Shown here piece by piece: positions 1 through 13,419 of a DNA stretch of 64,000 bases. Under the pieces are notes generated by a model. That model worked only from the letters and a program-made list of their open reading frames with translations. It was not told where the DNA came from and searched no databases. The DNA is taken from NCBI GenBank assembly GCA_019635875.1, contig JAHBYP010000012.1, positions 1-64,000 of the forward strand, written 5' to 3'. Positions within the stretch are counted from its first letter, which is position 1. Every line of letters starts with the position of its first letter. Source of the stretch: Alphaproteobacteria bacterium. Its GTDB lineage: Bacteria > Pseudomonadota > Alphaproteobacteria > Reyranellales > Reyranellaceae. The position numbers were made by a program, and so were the translations under genes.

Positions 1-3311
<3,311 letters not shown>

Positions 3312-3319
3312 CGTCGGCC

Positions 3320-4531
3320 TCAGTTCTTTTTCTTGTTGGCCGCGATCAGATCGACAAAGCGGTCGAAGAGATAGTGGCTGTCTTCAGGGCCGGGCGACGC
3401 TTCGGGATGGTACTGCACCGAGAAGGCCGGCTTGTCGGTCAGCCGCAGGCCTTCGTTGACGCCGTCGAACAGCGAGACGTGCGTGACCTCGGCGTTGGCC
3501 GGCAGCGACTCGGGCAGGACGCAGAAGCCGTGGTTCTGCGAGGTGATCTCGACCTTGCCGGTGGTGAGGTCCTTCACCGGCTGGTTGGCGCCGCGGTGGC
3601 CGCGCGTCATCTTCGCGGTCTTGCCGCCGATCGCCAGCGCCAGCATCTGGTGGCCCAGGCAAATGCCGAACAGCGGCACCTTGGCATCGAGCACGCCCTG
3701 GATCGCCGGCACGGCGTAGGTGCCCGTGGCCGCCGGATCGCCGGGGCCGTTGGACAGGAACACGCCATCCGGCTTGTGGCGCAGGATATCCTCGGCCGTG
3801 GCCGTGGCCGGCAGCACCGTCACCTTGCAGCCGGCATTGGCGAGGCAGCGCAGGATGTTGCGCTTGGCGCCGTAGTCGACGGCGACGACGTGGTACTTGG
3901 CGTCGCTCTGCTTGCCGTAGCCCTTGCCCAGCGTCCAGACGAGCTCGTCCCAGCCGTAGCTCTGCCGTGTGCTGACCTCGAGCGCGAGATCCATGCCTTC
4001 GAGGCCCGGCCAGTCAGCAGCCTTCTTGACCAGCGAGGGCACGTCGAACCTGCCGTCGGGCTGATGTGCCACGACGCCGTTGGGCGCGCCGCCGTCGCGG
4101 ATGCGCCGCGTAACCTGCCGCGTGTCGATGCCGCAGACGCCGGGCAGGTTGTGCGATTTCAGCCAGGCATCGAGGTGGCGCGCCGCGCGCCAGTTGGCCG
4201 GATCGGTGATGTCCTCGCGCAGCACGACGCCACGGGCGGCCGGCGTGATGGTCTCGATGTCCTCGTCGTTGGTGCCGACGTTGCCGATATGCGGAAAGGT
4301 GAAGGTGATGATCTGCCCGGCGTAGCTGGGGTCGGTGATGATCTCCTGGTAGCCGGTCATCGATGTGTTGAAGCAGACCTCGCCCACCGCCTCGCCCGAG
4401 GCGCCGACGCCGCGGCCCCAGAACACCGAGCCGTCGGCCAGCACCAGCGCGGCGGTCGCGCCGTCGGGTTGTGTAGGCGCGACCCGAGTCGCGGCGCCCG
4501 GAACGGCGCCGGTCGAGGAGGATTGGGACAT
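3320..4531 (-). CDS. carA: Carbamoyl-phosphate synthase small subunit
   Basis: CarA is the glutamine amidotransferase subunit that hydrolyses glutamine and channels ammonia to CarB. The protein of 403 residues has the CPSase small-chain domain first and a class I GATase domain second, with the nucleophile motif GICLGHQM near residue 290 and the His-Glu pair in YHPEASPGPED near 373. The frame stays open upstream to 4660, but that longer start would lie upstream of the good promoter at 4595-4623. The ATG at 4531 also gives a normal family length, so I chose it. No strong Shine-Dalgarno sequence is visible. carB follows 8 bases after the stop. Confidence 0.96.
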   Translation of the reverse strand: MSQSSSTGAVPGAATRVAPTQPDGATAALVLADGSVFWGRGVGASGEAVGEVCFNTSMTGYQEIITDPSYAGQIITFTFPHIGNVGTNDEDIETITPAARGVVLREDITDPANWRAARHLDAWLKSHNLPGVCGIDTRQVTRRIRDGGAPNGVVAHQPDGRFDVPSLVKKAADWPGLEGMDLALEVSTRQSYGWDELVWTLGKGYGKQSDAKYHVVAVDYGAKRNILRCLANAGCKVTVLPATATAEDILRHKPDGVFLSNGPGDPAATGTYAVPAIQGVLDAKVPLFGICLGHQMLALAIGGKTAKMTRGHRGANQPVKDLTTGKVEITSQNHGFCVLPESLPANAEVTHVSLFDGVNEGLRLTDKPAFSVQYHPEASPGPEDSHYLFDRFVDLIAANKKKN

Positions 4532-4594
4532 GGGTATGCGTCCGATCGCGTGGGCGCCGGCCCCAAGGGCCCGGGCAGGCGCGAAATTCGCCGT

Positions 4595-4623
4595 CTTGTA
4601 ATGATCGGCCGGCACCGCGTCAA
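4595..4623 (-). promoter_or_regulatory. Sigma-70-type promoter for carAB
   Basis: On the minus strand, TTGACG (4623-4618) and TACAAG (4600-4595) are separated by exactly 17 bases. Five of six and four of six positions match the consensus. Transcription would start near 4588, leaving a leader of about 57 bases before the carA ATG at 4531. This is a prediction from sequence alone. Confidence 0.6.
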
Positions 4624-4670
4624 CCCCCGGCCGTTTCCAAAATCGCTTTCTTTTCAACACGTTATTTCAA

Positions 4671-4699
4671 TTGCCCGGGTCGGCCGCTGCGGCTATTTT
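4671..4699 (+). promoter_or_regulatory. Candidate promoter for yqeY
   Basis: TTGCCC (4671-4676) and TATTTT (4694-4699) are spaced by 17 bases and lie 32 bases upstream of the yqeY ATG. The region between the divergent carA and yqeY genes is visibly AT-richer than its surroundings. Confidence 0.45.
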
Positions 4700-4730
4700 G
4701 CCGCTTTCCCGCCCCGCCACAGAGGCTCCG

Positions 4731-5189
4731 ATGCTGCGCGACCGCTTCAATGAGGCGCTGAAAGACGCTATGCGCGCCAAGGACATGGCGAGTGTTTCGA
4801 CCATCCGGCTGATGATCGCCCGCCTCAAGGAATGGGACATCGAGGCGCGCGCCAAGGGCAACAGGGACGGTGTCGCCGACGCCGAGATCCTGCAGATGCT
4901 CTCGGGCATGGTGAAGCAGCGCGGCGAAAGCATCGCCGCCTACCAGCAGGGCAACCGCCAGGACCTCGCCGACAAGGAGCAGGCGGAGATCGACGTCATC
5001 CGCAGGTTCATGCCGCGGCAGCTCGATGCCGCCGGCATCGAGGTGGTGATCGCCAAGGGCATCGCCGAGACCGGCGCCTCGGGCATCAAGGGCATGGGCC
5101 CGCTGATGGCCTGGCTGAAGGCCAACTACGCCGGCCAGATGGACTTCGCCGCCGCCTCCGCCGCGGCGAAGAAGGCGCTGGGTGGCTAG
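4731..5189 (+). CDS. yqeY: GatB/YqeY domain protein
   Basis: This 152-residue protein begins MLRDRFNEALKDAM and continues with the helical family pattern (VSTIRLMIARLK, then a second bundle containing DFAAASAAAKKAL at the C-terminus). That matches YqeY, a stand-alone homologue of the tRNA-binding tail of the GatB amidotransferase subunit. Its cellular role is not well settled. The open frame begins upstream at 4671, but the ATG at 4731 gives the usual family length and falls after the candidate promoter. It sits between carAB and dnaG, a common alphaproteobacterial arrangement, and ends 60 bases before dnaG. Confidence 0.9.
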   Translation: MLRDRFNEALKDAMRAKDMASVSTIRLMIARLKEWDIEARAKGNRDGVADAEILQMLSGMVKQRGESIAAYQQGNRQDLADKEQAEIDVIRRFMPRQLDAAGIEVVIAKGIAETGASGIKGMGPLMAWLKANYAGQMDFAAASAAAKKALGG

Positions 5190-5249
5190 GCAGATCAGTC
5201 CCCGCTTATCACAGCATCGCCGCCGCTTCGTTCGGCGGTATGCTGAGGC

Positions 5250-7148
5250 ATGGCCTTCCCGCCGGAGTTCGTCGAGGAACTGCGCAACCGGATCACCCTC
5301 TCGGAGGTGATCGGGCGCAAGGTCGCGCTCAAGCGCAAGGGGCGGGAGTACGCGGGGCTTTGCCCGTTCCACAACGAGAAGACGCCGAGCTTCTGGGTCA
5401 ACGACCAGAAGGCGTTCTTCCATTGCTTCGGCTGCGGCGCGCATGGCGATGCCATCGGCTTCACCATGCGCATCGAGGGGCTGTCATTTCCCGATGCGGT
5501 CGAGAAGTTGGCGCACGATGCCGGGCTCGCGGTGCCAGTCGCAACACCGCAAGAGCGCGAACGGGCGCAGGCGGCGGCGACCCTGCATGGAGTGGCCGCG
5601 GCGGCGGCACGCTGGTTCGAGAAGGAGCTGCGCATGCCCGGCGGCAGGACCGGGCTCGATTATCTCCACGGGCGCGGCCTGTCGGATGCCACGATCGAGC
5701 GCTTCCAGCTCGGCTTCGCGCCCGACAATAGAGAAGCATTGCAGGTCGCGCTGAAGCGCGAGAACGCCACCGAGCAGCAGTTGGTCGATTGCGGCCTGGT
5801 GATCCGGCCCGACGAGGGCGGCCGTGCGCCCTACGACCGCTTTCGCGGCCGGGTCATGTTCCCGATCCACGACCGGCGCGGCCGGGTCATCGCCTTCGGC
5901 GGCCGGGTGATCGGCCAGGGCGAGCCCAAGTACCTGAACTCGCCCGAGACCCCGCTCTTCCACAAGGGCGACAACCTCTACTGCCTGCACCTCGCCCGTG
6001 AAGCCGCCGCCAGGGACCGGCCGGTCATTGTCGCCGAGGGCTACATGGATGTGATCGCATTGCATGTCGCCGGCTTCGACGGTGCCGTGGCGCCCCTGGG
6101 GACCGCGCTCACCGAGGGGCAGCTGGCGCTGCTCTGGCGCATGGCCGACGAACCCTATCTCTGCTTCGACGGCGACAATGCCGGCCGGCGCGCCGCCCAG
6201 CGCGCGGCCGAACGCGCCCTGCCCCTGCTGGCACCCGGCAAGAGCCTGCGCTTCGTCAGCCTGCCGCCTGGCGAGGACCCTGACAGCCTGATCCGCAATG
6301 GCGGCCGGGGAGCGTTCGAGGCGGCGCTGAAGGCCGCCCGGCCGCTGGTCGACATGGTCTGGGAGATCGAGACGCTGGGCCAGCCGGACGACACGCCCGA
6401 GCGCCGGGCCGCGATCCGCGCCGCCCTGCGCCAACGTGCCGCCACCATCGCCGATCCGGCGGTGAAGGAGCAGTACCGCAACGAGCTCGACCAGCGCTTC
6501 GAGGCCGCCTGGCCCCGGTTCCGCTCGCGCGGCCAGTTCGGCCGGCCGGGCGCACCCGGACCCCGCCGTCCCCGCTTCCAGGACCGGCCCTTCCGGCGGG
6601 AGCCCTCGCTGGAGGACATCGCCTGGTTTCACAAGGGGGCGGCGCTGGCGACGGCCAACCACGACCTCGATCCCGGCCGCCGGGAGGGCCTGTTGCTGGG
6701 CGCCGTCCTGCTGCATCCGGCCTGGCTCGAGAGCCTGGCCGAGGACGTCGCCGCCCTGCCCCTGACCGGCCACGAACGCGAGCGGCTGCGCTCGGCCCTG
6801 CTCGAGGCGGCGGCCGAAGTCGACCATCCGGCGCCCGGCGAGGACGTCGCAGCGCTTGAAGCGGCGGCCATCGCTCGCCATCTCAACGCCGCAGGATTGA
6901 CCGCCATGGCCGAGACCCTTCGTCAGGAGGCGATCAGGGGGTTCGGCCCGGGAACGGAGCCGGAAGTGGCCGCGCGGGAGCGCTGGCGGCGGGAGGCCGA
7001 AGGCCATCGGCTGGCGTTCGCCGAGGCCTCGGACCTGCGAGCCGCGGAGGCGAGCTTCGCCAGCGACCCGAGCGAGGCCAACTGGGAACGGCTGCAGGCC
7101 CTGCGCCACCAGTCGATCCGCAGCGCCCGCACGGGCAGCAGCGGCTAG
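5250..7148 (+). CDS. dnaG: DNA primase
   Basis: DnaG synthesises the RNA primers that start Okazaki fragments and leading strands. The 632-residue protein has the N-terminal zinc ribbon, with Cys38, His41, Cys59 and Cys62 as likely ligands. A catalytic core follows, with the Toprim signature VAEGYMDVIAL near residue 262 and the acidic DGDNAGRRAA near 305. The DnaB-helicase-binding C-terminal region comes last. A Pro/Arg-rich linker lies between core and tail (GRPGAPGPRRPRF). The gene is followed after about 210 bases by rpoD, the classic primase-sigma pairing of the macromolecular synthesis operon, here without rpsU. Confidence 0.97.
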   Translation: MAFPPEFVEELRNRITLSEVIGRKVALKRKGREYAGLCPFHNEKTPSFWVNDQKAFFHCFGCGAHGDAIGFTMRIEGLSFPDAVEKLAHDAGLAVPVATPQERERAQAAATLHGVAAAAARWFEKELRMPGGRTGLDYLHGRGLSDATIERFQLGFAPDNREALQVALKRENATEQQLVDCGLVIRPDEGGRAPYDRFRGRVMFPIHDRRGRVIAFGGRVIGQGEPKYLNSPETPLFHKGDNLYCLHLAREAAARDRPVIVAEGYMDVIALHVAGFDGAVAPLGTALTEGQLALLWRMADEPYLCFDGDNAGRRAAQRAAERALPLLAPGKSLRFVSLPPGEDPDSLIRNGGRGAFEAALKAARPLVDMVWEIETLGQPDDTPERRAAIRAALRQRAATIADPAVKEQYRNELDQRFEAAWPRFRSRGQFGRPGAPGPRRPRFQDRPFRREPSLEDIAWFHKGAALATANHDLDPGRREGLLLGAVLLHPAWLESLAEDVAALPLTGHERERLRSALLEAAAEVDHPAPGEDVAALEAAAIARHLNAAGLTAMAETLRQEAIRGFGPGTEPEVAARERWRREAEGHRLAFAEASDLRAAEASFASDPSEANWERLQALRHQSIRSARTGSSG

Positions 7149-7211
7149 CCGGACTGCCTGCCCTGCGGGCGGCTGGACCGTTTTTCACTGGCCGCACAGG
7201 GAGGCGGTGTC

Positions 7212-7217
7212 TATAAG
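7212..7217 (+). promoter_or_regulatory. Possible -10 element upstream of rpoD
   Basis: TATAAG matches the -10 consensus at five of six positions in otherwise GC-rich DNA between dnaG and rpoD. No convincing -35 hexamer lies 16-18 bases upstream, so this is only a weak candidate for an rpoD-specific promoter. Confidence 0.25.
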
Positions 7218-7357
7218 GTAGAGGTACCTGTCGCTCCCCCGGCGACGGGTTTTATTGTCATTATCAGGCGCTTGTTCCCAGGTTTGCGACCGGCCCGCCT
7301 CGACGGGTCGCAGAACCCGCCCCCGGAACCGCGCCGCTTAGGGAAGGTGTCGCGCCG

Positions 7358-9400
<2,043 letters not shown>

Positions 9401-9408
9401 GACGCTTC

Positions 9409-9477
9409 CTGTCATCCCGAGCGCAGCGAGGGATCCAGGCAGCTTCCCTGGATCCCTTGCTGCGCTCGGGATGACAG
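9409..9477. repeat. Dispersed palindromic repeat, copy 1
   Basis: Two 31-base arms (9409-9439 and 9447-9477) are inverted repeats of each other with one mismatch, separated by a 7-base loop. The arms contain the core TCATCCCGAGCGCAGCGAGG. A second copy with the core TCATTCCGAGCGCAGCGAGG lies at 12717-12784. The element begins 9 bases after the rpoD stop. Such intergenic palindromes are frequent in alphaproteobacterial genomes. Whether it terminates transcription or is a passive REP-like element cannot be told here. Confidence 0.85.
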
Positions 9478-9490
9478 CGTGCCCCTATCG

Positions 9491-9515
9491 AACGGCGCCC
9501 CTTGCGGGCGCCGTT
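9491..9515 (+). terminator. Hairpin terminator candidate after rpoD
   Basis: A perfect 10-base-pair stem (AACGGCGCCC / GGGCGCCGTT) with a 5-base loop CTTGC lies about 90 bases after the rpoD stop, just downstream of the larger palindrome. The run after it (GCTGTTG) is only modestly U-rich, so termination is inferred from stem strength and position. Confidence 0.5.
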
Positions 9516-9575
9516 GCTGTTGATGGCGTCCGAAAACCGCGAGACTCCAGGGGGCACCGGGCGGATGATCCGGCC

Positions 9576-10934
9576 ATGGACCTCGACGACGACGCCTGCT
9601 ACCGCGCCATCCAGGTGCGCGACCGTCGCTTCGACGGCCGGCTGTTCATCGCGGTGCGCACCACCGGGATCTACTGCCGGCCGATCTGCCCGGCGCGCAC
9701 GCCCAAGCGCGAGAACTCGACGTTCTACGCCACGGCCGCCGCGGCGCAGGAGGCCGGCTACCGCCCCTGCCTGCGTTGCCGGCCGGAATCCTGCCCCGAC
9801 CTCGCCTTCTGGCGCGGCACGTCGAACACCGTCTCACGCGCGCTTGACCTGATCGAAGGCGGTGCGCTCGACAGTAGCGACGTCGACAGCCTCGCCGAAC
9901 GGCTGGGCATGGGCGAGCGCCAGCTGCGCCGGCTGTTCAGGCAGCACCTCGGCGCCTCGCCGATCTCGGTGGCGCAGACAAGGCGCGTGCTCCTGGCCAA
10001 GAAGCTGATCCACGAGACACGGCTGCCGATGATCGAGGTGGCGATGGCCGCCGGCTTCGGCAGCGTGCGGCGCTTCAACGAGACCTTCCAGCGGCTATAC
10101 CACCGCCCGCCCGGTCAGTTGCGCCGCGGCAGCGCGCCCGAGGCCTCGGCCGGCGCCACCGGCGAAGTTTCGCTGCGCCTGCCCTATCGCGAACCCTATG
10201 ACTGGCCGGCCATGTTCGCCGCGCTGGCGGCGCGGGCCATCCCCGGCATCGAGACGGTCGACGAGCGCGGCTATGCGCGCACGATCGCGCTCGACGGAGC
10301 GCAGGGTACCATCCATGTCGCGCCCGGCGTCGGCGCCTTCGCCGAGGTCACCGTGCGCTTCCCGCGCCTGCGCAGCCTGCCTTCGATCATCGCCCGCATC
10401 CGTCGTGTCTTCGACTTCGCCGCCGATCCGGTCGTGATCGGCCAGCAGCTCTCGGATGACCCCCTGCTCGCCCCGCTGGTCAAGCGCCGGCCCGGCCTGC
10501 GCGTGCCCGGCGCCTGGGATGGCTTCGAGCTTGCCGTCCGCGCGGCACTGCCCGACCGGGACGCGCTCGCCGGCCTGCTTGCCGGTTGCGACACGTTTCC
10601 TGATCCCGACCAGCTCGCGGCTGCGCCGAACCTGCCCTCGGGTGTCCGTCCGCTCGTGCATGCCTTCGCCAACGGGCAGCTCGAGGAGGCCGAATCCATC
10701 GAGGCATTCGGCGTGCCGCCGGCCATCGCGCAGTACGTCGCGGCATGGCATCGACGCGAGCCCGATGCGTTCCATGCCGGCGACGCCGAGCTGGCGCGCG
10801 CGATGCGCGCCCTGGGCGGCGACAGCGGCGATCTCGCGGCGCGCGCCGAGCGCTGGCGGCCGTGGCGTGCCTATGCCGCGGCCCACATTCTCTCCAGCCA
10901 TATCGAGGCCCACCATGCCCGTCGCGCAGCCTGA
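9576..10934 (+). CDS. Ada-type methyl-phosphotriester sensor / AraC regulator / AlkA-like glycosylase fusion
   Basis: A 452-residue fusion for alkylation repair. Residues 1-75 form the Ada zinc domain with Cys34, Cys38, Cys65 and Cys68; Cys34, in the motif TTGIYCRP, is the expected methyl acceptor. Residues 80-185 carry an AraC helix-turn-helix pair. The remainder resembles AlkA: its N-terminal domain, then an HhH-GPD region ending in ERWRPWRAYAA. The glycosylase part is odd. The usual GQQVS helix and the LPGIGPWTA hairpin are missing or degenerate (FGVPPAIAQYVA), although an Asp at position 403 (HAGDAEL) aligns with the catalytic Asp. The open frame reaches back to 9471, but ATG 9576 gives a standard Ada N-terminus. 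The 3' end overlaps the next gene by 20 bases. Confidence 0.88.
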   Translation: MDLDDDACYRAIQVRDRRFDGRLFIAVRTTGIYCRPICPARTPKRENSTFYATAAAAQEAGYRPCLRCRPESCPDLAFWRGTSNTVSRALDLIEGGALDSSDVDSLAERLGMGERQLRRLFRQHLGASPISVAQTRRVLLAKKLIHETRLPMIEVAMAAGFGSVRRFNETFQRLYHRPPGQLRRGSAPEASAGATGEVSLRLPYREPYDWPAMFAALAARAIPGIETVDERGYARTIALDGAQGTIHVAPGVGAFAEVTVRFPRLRSLPSIIARIRRVFDFAADPVVIGQQLSDDPLLAPLVKRRPGLRVPGAWDGFELAVRAALPDRDALAGLLAGCDTFPDPDQLAAAPNLPSGVRPLVHAFANGQLEEAESIEAFGVPPAIAQYVAAWHRREPDAFHAGDAELARAMRALGGDSGDLAARAERWRPWRAYAAAHILSSHIEAHHARRAA

Positions 10935-11442
10935 CCGCCTGACCGTCAGCTCCTTCCCGACGCCGATCGGTGAAGCCCTGCTGATCACCGACGCGCAGGG
11001 CACGCTGCGCACCCTCGACTTCCGCGACCACGAGCCGCGCATGCGCCGCCTGCTGCGCCTGCAGTACGGCAAGGACATCGAGCTGATCGAAGGGCCCGCG
11101 CCCAAGTCCGTGCTGCGCGCCCTGAAGGCGTATTTCGACGGCGACATCGGCGCGCTCGGCGGCATCGCCTGCGAGATGGCGGGCACGCCGTTCCAGCGCT
11201 CGGTGTGGAAGCAGCTGCGCAGGATCCCGGCCGGCAAGACGACCAGCTACGGCGCGCTGGCGCGGCGCATCGGCAGGCCGGCGGCGATGCGCGCGGTGGG
11301 CGCGGCCAATGGCGCCAATCCCATCGCCATCGTCGTGCCCTGCCACCGCGTCATCGGCACCGACGGTTCGCTCACCGGCTATGGCGGCGGCCTCGACCGC
11401 AAGCGCTGGCTGCTCAAGCACGAAGGCGCCTGGGACGCGTAG
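10915..11442 (+). CDS. ogt: Methylated-DNA--[protein]-cysteine S-methyltransferase
   Basis: This suicide repair enzyme transfers O6-alkyl groups from guanine to its own cysteine. The 175-residue protein has the characteristic active site VPCHRVIG with Cys143, preceded by the DNA-binding helix-turn-helix region TTSYGALARRIG and the Asn-hinge (GAANGANP). The ATG at 10915 lies inside the end of the Ada/AlkA gene (20-base overlap), so the two are co-transcribed and probably translationally coupled. Together they supply the direct-reversal, sensing and base-excision arms of an adaptive response. The frame is open further upstream, but that part is only the overlap with the preceding gene. Confidence 0.95.
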   Translation: MPVAQPDRLTVSSFPTPIGEALLITDAQGTLRTLDFRDHEPRMRRLLRLQYGKDIELIEGPAPKSVLRALKAYFDGDIGALGGIACEMAGTPFQRSVWKQLRRIPAGKTTSYGALARRIGRPAAMRAVGAANGANPIAIVVPCHRVIGTDGSLTGYGGGLDRKRWLLKHEGAWDA

Positions 11443-11522
11443 TCGGGAAGGTCACGTCCGCAAACCGCCAGACCAGCAGGCGCCGCGCCTCCACTCTCCG
11501 CGCATCGACCACGGAGAGCGCG

Positions 11523-11921
11523 ATGACCGATCACCAGGACTTCATCACCCGCTTCGCCGCCGCCTGGGCGGCGCGCGACGGCGAGGCGTTCCTCGCGCTG
11601 TGGCATTCCGACGGCCTGCTGCATTCGCCGCTCTACGACCGTCCGGTGGCCGGCCGCGAGCTCGGCCGCCTCACCGACATCATCCGCGAGGCCGCGCCCG
11701 ATCAGGTCTGGCAGTTGCTCGACTGGACGGCGCGCGGCGACGTCGTGATCGTGGAGTGGCAATCGACCCGGATCGTCGGCGGCAGGCGCTTCGACTGGCG
11801 CGGCATCGACAAGTTCCGCCTCAAGGAAGGCCGCATCGTCGAAGAGCGCGTCTACATGGACACCGCGCCGCTGCGCGCCGCGCGCTCGGGTGCGACCCTC
11901 GCCCCCATCATCCCGCTATAG
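11523..11921 (+). CDS. SnoaL-like / NTF2-fold small protein
   Basis: The 132-residue protein starts MTDHQDFITRFAAAWAARDG and follows the SnoaL/NTF2 cone-fold pattern: two N-terminal helices (FLALWHSDGLLHSP), then strands (VVIVEWQSTRIVGG, KFRLKEGRIVEERVY). Members include polyketide cyclases, ester-hydrolysing enzymes and many proteins of unknown substrate. No catalytic assignment is possible here. GGAGAG lies about 5 bases upstream of the ATG and supports this start over upstream in-frame codons. It follows the ogt gene by 80 bases. Confidence 0.8.
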   Translation: MTDHQDFITRFAAAWAARDGEAFLALWHSDGLLHSPLYDRPVAGRELGRLTDIIREAAPDQVWQLLDWTARGDVVIVEWQSTRIVGGRRFDWRGIDKFRLKEGRIVEERVYMDTAPLRAARSGATLAPIIPL

Positions 11922-12034
11922 CGGAAGACGGATCGCGACATCGTGAGCGGCAGAATCGAGTGAACAGCGCGGGATGCGGTTGCGCCGCGAAGGCGAAAGG
12001 AGTTCCTTGCGCCGCTTGTTCACGAGGGTCCCTG

Positions 12035-12685
12035 ATGCTCACGATCTACGGCGTTTATCGTTCGCGCGCGTCGCGCAATATCTGGCTGCTCGACGAGCTC
12101 GGCGTGCCGTTCCGCCACGTGCCGGTGATCCAGCACTACCGCCAGGCCAGCGGCCCCACCCTGCTGCACACCCGCTCGCCCGCCTTTCTCAAGATCAATC
12201 CCAATGGTCATGTGCCGACCATGGACGACGATGGCCTGGTCCTGCACGAGTCGCTGGCGATCAATCTCTACCTCGCGCGCAAGCATGGCGGGTCGCTGGC
12301 CGCGGCCAACATTGCCGAGGACGGCCAGATCGGCATGTGGACGCTATGGGCGGCGACCGAGATCGAGCCGCGCTCGATCCAGGTGCTCTACAACCGCGTC
12401 GGCAATCCCGAGGGGCCCAAGGACGAGGCGGTGGCGCAGGCGGCGATCGCCGCGCTGCGCGGACCCTTCGCCGTGCTCGACCGCCACCTGGCGACGCATG
12501 GCGGCTACGCCGTCGGCCAGCGCTTCAGCGTCGCCGACATCAACCTCGCGGAGTGCGTGCGCTACGCCAGCGTCGCGACCGAGCTGTTCGACGGCGCCCC
12601 CAAGGTGAAGGCGTGGCTCGCCGCCTGCCAGGCGCGTCCGGCCTTCCGCGCCATGTGGGCCCGGCGCGACGCCGAGCCGGCGTAG
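12035..12685 (+). CDS. Glutathione S-transferase family protein
   Basis: The 216-residue cytosolic GST has an N-terminal thioredoxin fold (residues 1-80, with Ser/Arg near VYRSRASRN as candidate activating residues), the cis-Pro motif GHVPTM, and the glutathione-gamma-glutamyl contact HESLAINLYLA. The all-helical C-terminal domain shows the N-capping box FSVADINLAECV. The substrate is unknown. GAGGG precedes the ATG by about 7 bases. A short 6-bp hairpin (12691-12705) and the second copy of the dispersed palindrome follow the stop. Confidence 0.9.
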   Translation: MLTIYGVYRSRASRNIWLLDELGVPFRHVPVIQHYRQASGPTLLHTRSPAFLKINPNGHVPTMDDDGLVLHESLAINLYLARKHGGSLAAANIAEDGQIGMWTLWAATEIEPRSIQVLYNRVGNPEGPKDEAVAQAAIAALRGPFAVLDRHLATHGGYAVGQRFSVADINLAECVRYASVATELFDGAPKVKAWLAACQARPAFRAMWARRDAEPA

Positions 12686-12716
12686 AGCGAGGTTCGTCCC
12701 GAACCGAAGGGCTTTC

Positions 12717-12784
12717 CTGTCATTCCGAGCGCAGCGAGGAATCCAGCGTGCCCGCTGGATTCCTCGCTGCGCTTGGAATGACAC
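12717..12784. repeat. Dispersed palindromic repeat, copy 2
   Basis: Inverted arms (about 12717-12748 and 12753-12784) match each other with two mismatches and share their core with the copy at 9409-9477. The T-to-C differences between copies occur symmetrically in both arms, so pairing is conserved. It lies between two converging genes, where it could act as a bidirectional terminator. Confidence 0.85.
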
Positions 12785-12795
12785 ACAGCACGGAA

Positions 12796-13419
12796 CTATC
12801 CGGACACGAGCCGCTCGCGCACATGCGGGATGTGCTCGCGGCCCCAGTAGAGATCTCCGTCGTCGAACAGGAAGCTGGGCACGCCGAAGACGCCGGCGTC
12901 CTCGGCCTCGCGCTGCAGCCGCTTCAGCTCCTCACGCCCCTCGCCGCCCAGCCACGCCGCGAAGCCCGCGGTGTCGGCACCGCATTCGCGCAGGGTGGCC
13001 GCCACCACCTCGGGATTCTCGATGTCGAGCTCGCGCTTCCAGAAGTGCTCGTAGACGATGTCGATGAAGCGGCTCTCGACCGCCTCGCCCTGCCGCTTGG
13101 CCCACAGCAGGCCGACATGCGCCAGCGACGAATCGAAGATCTTGCGCGTGCCGCGAATCACCAAGCCGCGCCGGTTGGCCTCGCGCCGGCAGTCCATGTA
13201 GCTGTACTTCACCCGCCGCCACTGATGGGCGTTGCGGCTTTCCTCGAGCACGTCGCCCGAGCCGTCGACCCTGGCGCTGCCGAGATAGGCCGGGATGTCG
13301 AGCGTGTAGGGCAGCCACTCCATCGCCGCGCCGGTCTCGCGCACGAGATCGCGCGCCGGATCCTTGGCCAGGTAGGCGTAGGGACTCTTGAAGTCGATGT
13401 AGAAGCGGATGCGGCGCAT
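12796..13419 (-). CDS. 2-hydroxychromene-2-carboxylate isomerase / DsbA-family protein
   Basis: The 207-residue protein has the DsbA-like thioredoxin fold with a helical insert. It begins MRRIRFYIDFKSPYAYLA, where Ser in the FxSPYA motif replaces the redox cysteine, as in glutathione-dependent HCCA isomerases and kappa-class GSTs. The cis-Pro motif GVFGVPSFLF and the end LYWGREHIPHVRERL are typical. Its physiological substrate is unknown; aromatic degradation is a known role of the family. Its ATG shares one base with the stop of the upstream HlyIII gene (TGATG), which points to translational coupling. Confidence 0.88.
   Translation of the reverse strand: MRRIRFYIDFKSPYAYLAKDPARDLVRETGAAMEWLPYTLDIPAYLGSARVDGSGDVLEESRNAHQWRRVKYSYMDCRREANRRGLVIRGTRKIFDSSLAHVGLLWAKRQGEAVESRFIDIVYEHFWKRELDIENPEVVAATLRECGADTAGFAAWLGGEGREELKRLQREAEDAGVFGVPSFLFDDGDLYWGREHIPHVRERLVSG

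Noticed and set aside
4532..4660. Longer CarA start at 4660
   Set aside because: It would place the start codon upstream of the best carAB promoter and add 43 residues not typical of the family.
5220..5238. Six-bp hairpin CCGCCG...CGGCGG just before dnaG
   Set aside because: It is short, without a U-run, and typical of chance in GC-rich DNA; no regulatory role can be supported.
7238..7253. CCCG-GCGA-CGGG hairpin followed by TTTT between dnaG and rpoD
   Set aside because: A four-base-pair stem is too weak for a confident terminator, despite the GNRA loop and the T-run.
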